Shown in pieces: positions 45,247 through 53,620 of a stretch of DNA of 62,617 bases (the stretch's first letter is position 1; every line of letters begins with the position of its first letter). Position numbers and translations under genes: made by a program. This DNA comes from Candidatus Gastranaerophilales bacterium. Lineage in GTDB: Bacteria > Cyanobacteriota > Vampirovibrionia > Gastranaerophilales > Gastranaerophilaceae. The stretch covers positions 1-62,617 of the forward strand of contig CALUVO010000082.1 of the NCBI GenBank assembly GCA_944324245.1, in the 5' to 3' direction. Under the pieces are notes generated by a model, which saw only the letters and a program-made list of their open reading frames with translations, was not told the DNA's origin and did no database searches.

Positions 45247-45255
45247 TGTTATAAT
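45247..45255 (+). promoter_or_regulatory. Extended -10 promoter of the ycf45-like gene
   Basis: TG (45247-45248) followed one base later by TATAAT (45250-45255) is an extended -10. No good -35 is visible. The transcript would have a leader of about 70 bases with AAGGAG near 45289. Confidence 0.5.
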
Positions 45256-45334
45256 ATAAATGTAAGTACTAAAAAAGACAAAACAAGGAGACCATAAAGA
45301 CAAGTATCAGCCGATTGAAAGGGCATTATATAAT

Positions 45335-46924
45335 ATGAACAAAGTACAATTTCACAGTGACCTTGATAGGTTAATTGAAATTCTACCTCCGAAAATAAAA
45401 AAATGTCTGAGCCATGAAACATTAGATGATGTGATAGAAATCGTTCTGGATTTAGGCAGACAGCCGGAAATCAGGCATGCGGACGGCAATATTGATTATC
45501 TCGGTGAAGATAATATTGTCGATGAAGATATAAAATACATCACCGACAGAGTTCAGGAGTTTACAAAAGATAACAGGTCCGGTATTCCCGGTACTTTGCA
45601 CAGAATCAGCGCAATAAGAAACAGACAGGGTAAAATTGTAGGTCTTACCTGCAGAATAGGGAGAGTTGTTACAGGGACGATTGCTTGCATAAAGGATTTT
45701 GTCGTACAGAATAAAAGTATACTGTTTTTGGGACGTCCAGGTGTAGGTAAAACAACAAAATTAAGAGAAATTTCACGGCTCGTTGCTGATGAATTGCATA
45801 AACGTGTAGTTGTTGTTGATACATCAAATGAAATTGCCGGTGACGGCGATACTCCGCATCCTGCAATAGGACACGCAAGAAGAATGCAGGTTACACAGCC
45901 TGAATTCCAAAAAGATATAATGATAGAAGCTGTTGAAAACCATACGCCGGAAGTAATTGTTGTGGACGAAATCGGTACCGAAGCAGAAGCACAGGCAGCA
46001 AGAACTATTGCGGAAAGAGGTGTAATGCTTATTGCAACTGCTCATGGTAATTCGCTTGAAAACTTAATCAAAAACCCTGTTTTATCAGATCTTGTCGGCG
46101 GTATTCAGTCTGTTACACTCGGTGATGATGAAGCAAAAAGAAGAGCATCGCAAAAAACTGTTCTTGAAAGAGAAAAACAACCGACTTTTGACATCGTTAT
46201 AGAAATTATAGACAGAAACACGCTGGCTGTATATCCTGACACGGCAGAGGCAGTAGATTGTATTTTAAGAGGCTGGCCGATTAAACCTGTTATAAGAAAA
46301 GTCGATATGTCGCAGCCAACAGAAACAAATCTTGTTGAGAAAATAAAGCAGCTGGATAATAAAATCAATTCTGCAAATAATGCAATGAATTTTAGTTTTT
46401 CAAGAGAAAAATATGTAAATGAGATTAAAGGATACAAAAAGATTTACATTTATGCTGTAAGCCGTTCTATAATGGAAAAATCAATAGAAAGGCTGAATCT
46501 TGATGCCGAACTTACAAAAAATATTGATGATGCAGATATAGTAATTGCACACAAGAATTTTGCAAAAGGCGGAAACAAAATTTTGAGTATAGCAAACGAG
46601 TACAGGCTGCCTATATATTATGTTCGTTCAAATTCAACTTCTCAGGTACAAAAAGTTTTAAAAGAAGCTCTCGGACTCAAGGACGACAACAGAATTGTAT
46701 TCCATGACGAAACAGAAGAAGCACTTGATGAAGCCAAAGAAGCTATCCAAAGAGCATTAGAAACAGGAGAAGATATTGAGTTATCTCCCCAGAATCAGCA
46801 GATAAGAAAATTGCAGCACGAACTTGTGGAACAGCATAATCTTGAATCTGTAAGTATAGGTGATGGACACGAAAGACATCTCAAGATTGTCGGCGGAAAG
46901 GATTTTAAACAGGATATAGGTTAA
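45335..46924 (+). CDS. ycf45: Ycf45-like AAA+ ATPase
   Basis: The 529-residue protein resembles the Ycf45/SpoIIIAA-like ATPase family of cyanobacteria and plastids. An N-terminal domain (about 1-110) precedes the ATPase, with Walker A LGRPGVGKTTKL (about 131-142) and Walker B VIVVDEIGTEAEAQAA. Conserved GHARRMQV and ATAHGNSLENL follow. The C-terminus (about 360-529) is helical and ends with a region that could hold an R3H-like nucleic-acid-binding domain (about 485-525). Its cellular role is not established. It is the clearest link to the cyanobacterial lineage in the window. Confidence 0.87.
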   Translation: MNKVQFHSDLDRLIEILPPKIKKCLSHETLDDVIEIVLDLGRQPEIRHADGNIDYLGEDNIVDEDIKYITDRVQEFTKDNRSGIPGTLHRISAIRNRQGKIVGLTCRIGRVVTGTIACIKDFVVQNKSILFLGRPGVGKTTKLREISRLVADELHKRVVVVDTSNEIAGDGDTPHPAIGHARRMQVTQPEFQKDIMIEAVENHTPEVIVVDEIGTEAEAQAARTIAERGVMLIATAHGNSLENLIKNPVLSDLVGGIQSVTLGDDEAKRRASQKTVLEREKQPTFDIVIEIIDRNTLAVYPDTAEAVDCILRGWPIKPVIRKVDMSQPTETNLVEKIKQLDNKINSANNAMNFSFSREKYVNEIKGYKKIYIYAVSRSIMEKSIERLNLDAELTKNIDDADIVIAHKNFAKGGNKILSIANEYRLPIYYVRSNSTSQVQKVLKEALGLKDDNRIVFHDETEEALDEAKEAIQRALETGEDIELSPQNQQIRKLQHELVEQHNLESVSIGDGHERHLKIVGGKDFKQDIG

Positions 46925-47043
46925 TAAGAATATTTGCAAGGTAAGAAATTATTCTTGGAAAATACTGCTGCTGTTTCAATTGCAGGCACTTCTTCAATAT
47001 TTGCAGTTTCAGAAGAATTATTCTGTTGTGCAAATATCTGATT
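46921..47043 (-). pseudogene. Possible remnant of a minus-strand coding region
   Basis: On the minus strand a frame that ends in TAA at 46923-46921 encodes about 39 residues of protein-like sequence (QNNSSETANIEEVPAIETAA and onward) but has no ATG. A stop codon precedes it. It could be the 3' end of a lost gene. The case rests only on composition, so confidence is low. Confidence 0.25.
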
Positions 47044-47081
47044 ATTATTTTTTTAAATTTGATTTGCATTATTTATAATCA

Positions 47082-47115
47082 TAAATCCACAACCCCTGTA
47101 AAAGTTGTGGATTTA
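47082..47115. terminator. Hairpin downstream of the ycf45-like gene
   Basis: TAAATCCACAAC (47082-47093) pairs exactly with GTTGTGGATTTA (47104-47115) over a 10-base loop. It lies about 160 bp after the ycf45 stop and next to repeat element C. The following sequence has few T residues, so termination is possible but not strongly indicated. Confidence 0.45.
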
Positions 47116-47126
47116 CAATAAATTTT

Positions 47127-47441
47127 ATCTAATCTAATGTCGCAGTTGCCGCCTCAAGCCTGTCTTTGAATACTGACGCTACGGCAAAGCGTGGTTTGCC
47201 TTCGCATGGGGCAAAGCCCCGTCAGATTCCGCTTCGAGCCGGCATTGCTCACCTTTTCAATGTAACATAATTGCTATACGGCACGCAGAAACTTCGTTTC
47301 TGACTTAGCACCTCTCATAAAAGCAACATTTAGTTGCTTTTATTCGGCAGAGTCTCTATCCGAAACGTGCCACAGGCAACTTTCGCACAGAGTTCTTGTT
47401 CACGTCGCTTTGCTCCTTATCACGAATTTTTCTCGGACAAT
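47127..47441 (+). repeat. GC-rich intergenic repeat element C
   Basis: This 315-bp element fills most of the gap between the ycf45-like gene and ferritin. Its left (47127-47153) and right (47416-47441) ends match, in reverse orientation, the ends of element A. Its core (47281-47398) is about 94% identical to element B. It contains GGGGCAAAGCCCC, GGCAAA/TTTGCC, AGAAAC-TTC-GTTTCT and AAAAGCAAC-ATTTA-GTTGC hairpins. No ORF is convincing. The element therefore links A and B into one modular family. Confidence 0.85.
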
Positions 47442-47461
47442 ATTTTTTAAATTATGTAATA

Positions 47462-47971
47462 CTAAGCTATTGTCGGAGCAACAAAAGTTCTTGTTGCAAG
47501 CTCGCTGTCGATTAATAGCAATGCATGTTTGTCATCACCGATAAGTCTAAGTTTTGCACAGATTTCAGAACAGTTTGCTTCTTCTTCAACCTGTTCTTTT
47601 AAATACCATTGTAAGAATGACACTGCAGCTCTGTCTTTTTCCTGTTCAGCAACATCGATAAGATTGTTGATTAAAGAAGTAACAAGCTGTTCGTGTTTGT
47701 ATACAGCTTCAAAACAATCAAGAGCACTTGACCATTCATAAGCCGGTTTGTCTATTGCATCTACAATAACTCTGCCGTCTCTTGATAAAAGGTAATCAAA
47801 AAGTCCCATAGCATGAGCTGTTTCTTCCTGAACCTGCACTCTCATCCAGTTTGCAAAGCCTTTCAAACCGATTTCTTCAAAGTATGCAACCATTGAAAGA
47901 TAAAGGTTTGAAGAATACATTTCATCTTTAATCTGCTTGTTAAAAGCTGCTGCCATTTTTTCTGAAATCAT
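47462..47971 (-). CDS. ftn: Ferritin
   Basis: Ferritin oxidises and stores iron in a 24-mer cage. The 169-residue protein has the four-helix-bundle pattern and ferroxidase residues: SEKMAAAFNKQIKDEMYSSN (Glu near 17), FEEIGLKGFANWMRVQVQEE, ETAHAMG and a second Glu-rich helix (KEQVEEEANCSEICAKL). Length matches non-heme bacterial ferritin rather than bacterioferritin. It follows the superoxide reductase gene by 37 bp, so both probably respond to oxidative stress or iron. Confidence 0.95.
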   Translation of the reverse strand: MISEKMAAAFNKQIKDEMYSSNLYLSMVAYFEEIGLKGFANWMRVQVQEETAHAMGLFDYLLSRDGRVIVDAIDKPAYEWSSALDCFEAVYKHEQLVTSLINNLIDVAEQEKDRAAVSFLQWYLKEQVEEEANCSEICAKLRLIGDDKHALLLIDSELATRTFVAPTIA

Positions 47972-48008
47972 ATTTTACTCCCTTCCGTATCCTTTAGAAT
48001 CTTGGGGT

Positions 48009-48416
48009 TTATTTTCCGGTACCGGTTTCACCGGAAGTCCAGAGTCCGTGGATATTACATAATTCTCTTGCCTCTACTTTATCGCAGTGGCATTTGTATT
48101 TCAATACCGGTTCTTCATGAGGGAACAAATATTTTCTCTTTACATAACGTTTGTCCGGTGAATTTACTTCTATAAATTGAATATAATGTTCTTCTTCCAT
48201 AGGATGAGGAACAGAGCCAACTCTGACTTCAAGCTCTTCTCCGTTTTTTGATACAACAGGAACATGCTTTTCGCCTCTCATTTCTTCATCCTGTGTTTTT
48301 GCGTTTACTTTTTCCATGGGTTGTCCACAGCAGACTAGTTCCCCCTGTCCTTCCAGTACAACTTCAACAAAATTTCCACAGATATTGCACTTATAGAATT
48401 CTAATTTTTCCGTCAT
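48009..48416 (-). CDS. dfx: Superoxide reductase (desulfoferrodoxin)
   Basis: This reduces superoxide to hydrogen peroxide without making oxygen, typical of anaerobes. The 135-residue protein has both domains. An N-terminal desulforedoxin rubredoxin-like site uses KCNICGN and VCCGQP. The catalytic SOR domain has SVPHPMEEEHYIQ and CHCDKVEARELCNIHGLW (His ligands and Cys of Fe(His)4Cys). ATG 48416 with AGGA seven bases upstream is preferred over GTG 48422. It precedes ferritin. Confidence 0.95.
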   Translation of the reverse strand: MTEKLEFYKCNICGNFVEVVLEGQGELVCCGQPMEKVNAKTQDEEMRGEKHVPVVSKNGEELEVRVGSVPHPMEEEHYIQFIEVNSPDKRYVKRKYLFPHEEPVLKYKCHCDKVEARELCNIHGLWTSGETGTGK

Positions 48417-48443
48417 ATACACATCCTTTCTTTATCTGTTTGA

Positions 48444-48464
48444 ATTATAAACGTACAATTTATA
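48444..48464 (-). promoter_or_regulatory. Promoter with overlapping TATAAA-N7-TTTATA operator candidate for dfx-ftn
   Basis: Arms TATAAA (48446-48451) and TTTATA (48459-48464) form an inverted repeat like a PerR/Fur-type box. It overlaps a minus-strand TATAAT at 48449-48444. Its position suits a repressor that responds to peroxide or iron. No regulator gene is in the window. Confidence 0.35.
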
Positions 48465-48527
48465 TTTTTTATTCCCTGTTTGTTTCGATATATGATATAT
48501 TTAGAAAATAAAAGGAGAGAGTTTGCT

Positions 48528-49082
48528 ATGACAAAGAAAAAAGTATTGATTTATCTGATAATTTTTATTGCTGCAGTATGGGGATCAGCATTATTTAGAC
48601 ATGCGGTTTTAACAGATCCTGCAGAAAATCTTGCACCTGCCTGTAGAATGGTGGTTACACCCGAATGTCAGGCATATGTACTAAAAATATCATCTGAGAA
48701 AAAGTATGAAGAAGCGTTGAAAATACAAAAAATAAGAATAAAAGAAAATGAAAAGCTTTTAAAATTTTATAAGTCAAAAATTGTGGATAAATGTCTTTTT
48801 CACATGGACGCAAAAGAAGCACAGGATTCTTTGTATGCTTGTATAGGAACAAGAAAAGGCCTGAGAGATTATTATCTTTTAAGAACAGCAGAATTCACTG
48901 TTAGAGATATTTTTGTAGATTCGCTTGCTGTTTCTCAGATACAGTATTCCGAGTTTAAAGATAAAAAAGCAGCAAAAAAAACCCTTAAACATTTACAAAA
49001 AGTTTTAAAACAAAATAAATACATAACAAATAAAGATGTAATGTTTAAAATCATAGAAAAAGAATTTTTAGAAATTAAATAA
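48528..49082 (+). CDS. Hypothetical protein with N-terminal membrane anchor
   Basis: The start at 48528, with AAAGGAGA upstream, gives 184 residues. A hydrophobic segment (about 7-24, VLIYLIIFIAAVWGSALF) follows a basic MTKKKK-like N-terminus, then a soluble Lys-rich helical domain with four cysteines (TPECQ, DKCLFH, YACIG and an early ACR). It looks like an anchored periplasmic protein, or one with an uncleaved signal. It diverges from dfx. No family is recognised. Confidence 0.7.
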   Translation: MTKKKVLIYLIIFIAAVWGSALFRHAVLTDPAENLAPACRMVVTPECQAYVLKISSEKKYEEALKIQKIRIKENEKLLKFYKSKIVDKCLFHMDAKEAQDSLYACIGTRKGLRDYYLLRTAEFTVRDIFVDSLAVSQIQYSEFKDKKAAKKTLKHLQKVLKQNKYITNKDVMFKIIEKEFLEIK

Positions 49083-49096
49083 ATCTTTTTGTAAAA

Positions 49097-49522
49097 CTAT
49101 GCTTTAACAGGAGCAGAAGCCGGTTTTTCTTTACGGTCAAGAGTAAACGTATGGTCTACAAACTGGGCTCTGTCTATGTATTTTTGTTCAATTGTACCTT
49201 TTTTGTAAGTTCTGTAAAGAAGGCTCAAACCGGCAGCTATACCTGCTGCAATTTTTAACGGTTTTGGAGCTGCTTTTAAATATTGGAAAAATTTCTTTAC
49301 TCCACCCATACCAGCAACTTTAGCAGCCAATTCCGGTGTCTTCTTTACTACAGCTCTGCCTGCAAGTGCTGTAATACCTGCTGCTGCGCCTATTTGTACA
49401 TTTGATGCAAGAGAATTTGTAAAATGATGCATTGCGCAGTCAATTTTGTTACCCGTTGTACCTTTTCTGGGATCTACAAATGAATTTAATGTAGGAGATA
49501 CTAAAAATAAAACTTTTGACAT
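49097..49522 (-). CDS. Small hypothetical Ala/Gly-rich protein
   Basis: The 141-residue protein has hydrophobic Ala/Gly-rich segments (about 38-55 VQIGAAAGITALAGRAVV and 90-105 IAAGIAAGLSLLYR) separated by Lys-rich stretches, and no classical signal peptide. It could be a small membrane or membrane-inserting protein. The Ala/Gly-rich pattern recalls the unknown protein at 35034-36071, but I saw no clear alignment. It converges with the anchored protein gene at 48528. Confidence 0.65.
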   Translation of the reverse strand: MSKVLFLVSPTLNSFVDPRKGTTGNKIDCAMHHFTNSLASNVQIGAAAGITALAGRAVVKKTPELAAKVAGMGGVKKFFQYLKAAPKPLKIAAGIAAGLSLLYRTYKKGTIEQKYIDRAQFVDHTFTLDRKEKPASAPVKA

Positions 49523-49597
49523 AACACTTCCTTATCTTTTAACACACTATATATATGTAAAAACAAATCGGTTTGCAAATTTGATAAAACAGTAAAT

Positions 49598-49609
49598 GTA
49601 AATTTACAA
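49598..49609. promoter_or_regulatory. TGTAAATTTACA palindrome
   Basis: This 12-base perfect palindrome lies 76 bp upstream of the start of the small Ala/Gly-rich gene. Eleven of its bases recur upstream of ycf45 (45193-45203). It may be a shared regulator site; in an AT-rich genome chance is also possible. Confidence 0.3.
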
Positions 49610-49627
49610 ATGTTAATAATTCTATGA

Positions 49628-50185
49628 TTAAACTCTGTATTTTGAAATATCTTCAAAATATTTTTCAAGAGCCATATAACCGTTATATATTTCGTTCGAT
49701 ATTATTGTATATCTGCAAGCCGCCAAATATTTCAGTTCTTTTGCTCTTATTTCGAGAATATTGTCAGAATCGTTTTTCAAGTTTTCATCAAGTGATTGAG
49801 ACCATTTTTTTAACAACTCTATTTCTTCATTAATCTGTTTGATAGTTGTATATTCAAGCTGATTAAAATCATATTTTCCAAGCAGTGCCTTATCCTGATT
49901 TGTAATCCTGCTTTTTACAACGGGAGCACCGTATATTTTTTTCACAAACATATAATTGTCTGCAATAACAATATGAGAAATCGGGACACCTGCTTTTGCC
50001 AGCATCGAAGAAGTGCTAAGTGAGCTAAACTTATCTTTTTCATCAGAAAGAGAACTGATTTTTGTGACAGGCGTATTTGGTTTATCCTGATTTGATTTTA
50101 TGTCCGGGAAAAAGTCGTTAATAGTTCCAATCCTCATTCTCCTATTGACGTATTTAATTTTAGCGCACACACATGTATTTGTCAT
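49628..50185 (-). CDS. Hypothetical protein
   Basis: No family is recognised for this 185-residue protein. It has a polar Ser/Asp-rich N-terminal half (about 25-65), then a helical C-terminal half with YTTIKQINEEIELLKKWSQS and ELKYLAACRYTI. Two starts are possible: ATG 50185, with AAGG upstream, or ATG 50137, in a poor context. The N-terminal extension (TNTCVCAKIKYVNRR) is odd. It diverges from the gene at 50294 and may be functionally linked to it. Confidence 0.6.
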   Translation of the reverse strand: MTNTCVCAKIKYVNRRMRIGTINDFFPDIKSNQDKPNTPVTKISSLSDEKDKFSSLSTSSMLAKAGVPISHIVIADNYMFVKKIYGAPVVKSRITNQDKALLGKYDFNQLEYTTIKQINEEIELLKKWSQSLDENLKNDSDNILEIRAKELKYLAACRYTIISNEIYNGYMALEKYFEDISKYRV

Positions 50186-50293
50186 GTTACCTTATAGAAT
50201 TGTTAAGGATTAAATTTTATATCAGGCAATTTTTTTTAAGAAAATGTTTTTATATATTTAAGGGAAATTATACATATATAAAGGAAGAATAAA

Positions 50294-50803
50294 ATGAGTT
50301 GGGAGCAAGCAATAGGTTCTACAGTTTCACAGCCGATAAGCTCTGCAAGCTTTTTAACATTTAATACTGACAGGAAAAAGCTTGAAGCACTTGCAAATAC
50401 TTATGATTTAAAACAGGGTATTTACGAATCTGTCGAAGACTACAATAAAAGAATGGCAGAATTCAGAGCACGTTTGGCAAAACAAATTCGTGAAGAGAAT
50501 ACAACAACAGCAGAAAAAAAATATAATGACATTCTGAGTCTTTATTTGGCTCAGACAAAAGACCCTTCAAAAATGGAACAGGGTATAGGTCAATTACAGT
50601 CATTATTCAGATTTGCAAATTTTAATAACATTGATAAAAGCTTTGACGAAAAATTGTATCTAGCAAAACAGCAAATGGCATTGACTGAAAATAGGCTGAG
50701 TAAGCTTAAAAACGGACAAGAAGATGATACACGTTCAACATCTAATCCTATGTTGTATGACGGGTCTTTTCAGAATCTCGGAGAACGTGACTTTTTGAGC
50801 TAA
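50294..50803 (+). CDS. Hypothetical helical protein
   Basis: This 169-residue protein has AAGGAAG about 8 bases before ATG 50294, so it is probably real. The N-terminus is polar (MSWEQAIGSTVSQPISSASF) and is followed by mostly helical sequence (about 30-145) with no cysteine and no membrane segment. The C-terminus is Asp/Arg-rich. Function is unknown. Its stop overlaps the end of rimO by four bases on the opposite strand. Confidence 0.65.
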   Translation: MSWEQAIGSTVSQPISSASFLTFNTDRKKLEALANTYDLKQGIYESVEDYNKRMAEFRARLAKQIREENTTTAEKKYNDILSLYLAQTKDPSKMEQGIGQLQSLFRFANFNNIDKSFDEKLYLAKQQMALTENRLSKLKNGQEDDTRSTSNPMLYDGSFQNLGERDFLS

Positions 50804-52119
50804 AGCTGCCCGTATAAGTCATAATCATCACAGCCGATAATAGTTACTGTTTCGATGTCACCAGGAACGGGTATTTCGTCTGTTTGAATGTAAACAAGAC
50901 CATCTACCTCCGGTGCGTCTCTGTATGAACGTGCAATAACCTGTCCATCTGAAGTAACAGATTCTATTATGCAGGAAATTTGTTTTCCGATAAAAGTTTC
51001 GTTTATCTGTTTAGAAATCTGCTTTTGAAGTTTCATTAGTCTGTTTCTTCGCTGTTTTTTGATTTTTGCAGGTATCTGCTCGGGCAAAGAATATGCATAA
51101 GTGTTTTTTTCTCTTGAAAATTCAAATGCGCCCATTTTGTCGAACTTTGCCCATTTTGTAAATTCGTACAAATCTTCAAACATTTCCTCTGTCTCACCGG
51201 GATAGCCGACAATAAATGTTGTTCTTATTGCAACATCAGGTACTTTTCTGCGTAATTTTTCAATAAACCTTCTGTAATCCATAACCGGACGTTTCATTGC
51301 CCTGAGCATTTCAGGATGAGAATGCTGAAGAGGGATGTCTACGTATTTTACAACCTTTTCACAGCTTGCAAAAGTATCTATTAATTCATCATCAAACATA
51401 GACGGATATGTATACATAACACGTATCCAGTCAAGGTCGTCTATTTTGTTTAATTCTTTTAAAAGCTTTGCCAAAGAGGGCTTTTTGTATAAATCTATTC
51501 CATAGCCCGTTGTATCCTGTGCAATCAGGACAATTTCAGAAACTCCTTTTTGTGTTAGCATTTTTGCTTCTTCTACAATATTCTCAATCGGTCGGGAGCT
51601 GTAAGGGCCTCTTAGCTGAGGTATAACACAGTATCCGCATTTATAATTGCAGCCGTCAGCTATTTTTATATAGCTGCTAGCGCCTACTGTTATCTGCTGT
51701 CTTTGTGCAGTTTCAGGATATTTAAAAACAGGATTGTCAGAGATTTCACAAATATATTTTGAAGAGTTGCCGGTAATTTCTTTTACAACACCGGCTATTT
51801 TAGCAATTTCAGAAGTGCCTATCATAGCAGCTGCTTCCGGTACGGCTTTTTTTAGTTCTTCTTTGTATTTTTGCGGCAGGCATCCTGTAATAATTATTTT
51901 TTTGCCTTTATTTACCATATCTATTATGGAATGCACTGATTCTTTTTCTGCATCGTGTATAAAAGAGCAGGTGTTTATAATTACTATATCTGCTTTTTCA
52001 TCATCAAGAGTAATATCATACCCGTTTTGCGCAAGTATACCGAGCATAAGTTCAGAATCTACAAGATTCTTGGCACAGCCGTGATTTATTAATGCAATTT
52101 TTATACTTCCTTTTTTCAT
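50800..52119 (-). CDS. rimO: Ribosomal protein S12 methylthiotransferase
   Basis: RimO is a radical SAM enzyme that methylthiolates Asp88 of ribosomal protein S12. The 439-residue protein has the N-terminal methylthiotransferase domain (three cysteines, for example NHGCAKNLVDSELM and INTCSFI), the radical-SAM CxxxCxxC in DGCNYKCGYC and a C-terminal TRAM domain (about 375-439). NHGCAKN, RAMKRP and the ending VTIIGCDDYDLYGQL support RimO rather than MiaB. Spacing and length are normal. Confidence 0.94.
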   Translation of the reverse strand: MKKGSIKIALINHGCAKNLVDSELMLGILAQNGYDITLDDEKADIVIINTCSFIHDAEKESVHSIIDMVNKGKKIIITGCLPQKYKEELKKAVPEAAAMIGTSEIAKIAGVVKEITGNSSKYICEISDNPVFKYPETAQRQQITVGASSYIKIADGCNYKCGYCVIPQLRGPYSSRPIENIVEEAKMLTQKGVSEIVLIAQDTTGYGIDLYKKPSLAKLLKELNKIDDLDWIRVMYTYPSMFDDELIDTFASCEKVVKYVDIPLQHSHPEMLRAMKRPVMDYRRFIEKLRRKVPDVAIRTTFIVGYPGETEEMFEDLYEFTKWAKFDKMGAFEFSREKNTYAYSLPEQIPAKIKKQRRNRLMKLQKQISKQINETFIGKQISCIIESVTSDGQVIARSYRDAPEVDGLVYIQTDEIPVPGDIETVTIIGCDDYDLYGQL

Positions 52120-52191
52120 AATTACTATTTTACATTAAAAATATAAAAGCCTGTTGTTAAACATTTTGCCGGATAGACCGATATAAAATAT

Positions 52192-53571
52192 TTAATGTTG
52201 TGGTCTACTATTTATACAGGCAGTTATTGCATCCATTAACCTTGGAACTTCTACTATTTCAATGTTATTAAAATCGGCTTTATTTATTTTATTTGATAAC
52301 GGAACAATAATTTTTTTAAATCCGAGTTTTTCGGCTTCCTTAATCCTTTTATCCAGATTGTTGACGGCTCTTATCTCTCCAGACAGTCCTATCTCACCTA
52401 CAATAACAGTATCAGGGCTAACACTGACATCTCTTGCGCAGGTTGCAACTGCAAGTGCTACGCCCAAATCTGCTGCAGGTTCATCAATTTCTAAACCGCC
52501 TATAACATTTACATATACATCCTGCTTGCTCAAATTCAGCCCGATTCGTTTTTCCAAAACAGCAAGAATCTGCAGCAGTCTGTTATAATCGATTCCGTTT
52601 GACACACGTCTGGGTGAAGGATATGGAGTTGTTCCGACAAGCGCCTGTATTTCGATAAGAAGCGGGCGGGTTCCTTCGTTTGTCGCAATTACTACACTGC
52701 CGGGTGTATTATTTTTTGTTCTTTCATTCAAAAACATTTCGCTGGGGTTCGAAATTTCATGCAAACCGTCATCACACATATTGAAAACACCTACTTCGTT
52801 TGTTGTACCAAAACGGTTTTTCATACATCTCAAGAGTCTGTAAGATTTATATCTGTCTCCTTCAAAATAAATAACTGTATCCACCATGTGTTCAAGCACT
52901 TTGGGACCTGCTATATTGCCTTCTTTTGTAACATGTCCTATCACAACGACAGTAATATTCTTATTTTTGGCTATATCCATAAGAATATTTGTACATTCCC
53001 GTATTTGTGAAACGCTGCCCGGCGAACTTGTTATTTCATCAGAATATACAGCTTGAATACTGTCAACAATAAGTATTTCCGGTTTTATTTCTTCGATTTG
53101 CCGTTTTATTGCTTCAAAATTTGTTTGTGAATATATGTATAATGAATCTGATTTTACTCCGAGTCTTTGTGCTCTTAGTTTTACCTGTGATGCTGATTCT
53201 TCTGCCGAGACATAAAGAGCTTTTCTTCCGTCTTTGCAGATGGATTTTCCTGTTTGCAAAAGTATTGTGGCTTTTCCTATCCCGGGGTAACCGGCAAGTA
53301 AAACTATAGACCCCTGTACAAGACCTCCCCCGAGTACACGGTCAAATTCTTCTATTCCGGTTGTGAATCTTATTGATTTATCAACTTCAATCTCATCTAT
53401 CAGACAGGGTTTTGTATCGTTTAAAACAATTTTATTTTTAGTAGTTGATGCAGGTAATGATACTTCTTCAACAAGAGTATTCCACTGTCCGCAATCAGGA
53501 CATTTTCCCAGATATTTAGCGGTTTCGTATCCGCAATTTTGACATATCCATTTTGTTTTTAATTTTGCCAT
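52192..53571 (-). CDS. radA: DNA repair protein RadA
   Basis: RadA processes recombination intermediates. The 459-residue protein has an N-terminal C4 zinc finger (CQNCGYETAKYLGKCPDCGQ), a RecA-like ATPase with Walker A GYPGIGKATI (the usual form is GDPGIGKST), the family KNRFG motif, and a C-terminal Lon protease-like domain from about residue 330. The Walker A change (Ala for Ser) is unusual but compatible with ATP binding. It lies downstream of nuoN in the same direction. Confidence 0.94.
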   Translation of the reverse strand: MAKLKTKWICQNCGYETAKYLGKCPDCGQWNTLVEEVSLPASTTKNKIVLNDTKPCLIDEIEVDKSIRFTTGIEEFDRVLGGGLVQGSIVLLAGYPGIGKATILLQTGKSICKDGRKALYVSAEESASQVKLRAQRLGVKSDSLYIYSQTNFEAIKRQIEEIKPEILIVDSIQAVYSDEITSSPGSVSQIRECTNILMDIAKNKNITVVVIGHVTKEGNIAGPKVLEHMVDTVIYFEGDRYKSYRLLRCMKNRFGTTNEVGVFNMCDDGLHEISNPSEMFLNERTKNNTPGSVVIATNEGTRPLLIEIQALVGTTPYPSPRRVSNGIDYNRLLQILAVLEKRIGLNLSKQDVYVNVIGGLEIDEPAADLGVALAVATCARDVSVSPDTVIVGEIGLSGEIRAVNNLDKRIKEAEKLGFKKIIVPLSNKINKADFNNIEIVEVPRLMDAITACINSRPQH

Positions 53572-53620
53572 TTTTTAATTATACATAAATATCAAATACA
53601 AATTTGTAACAATATTTGAA

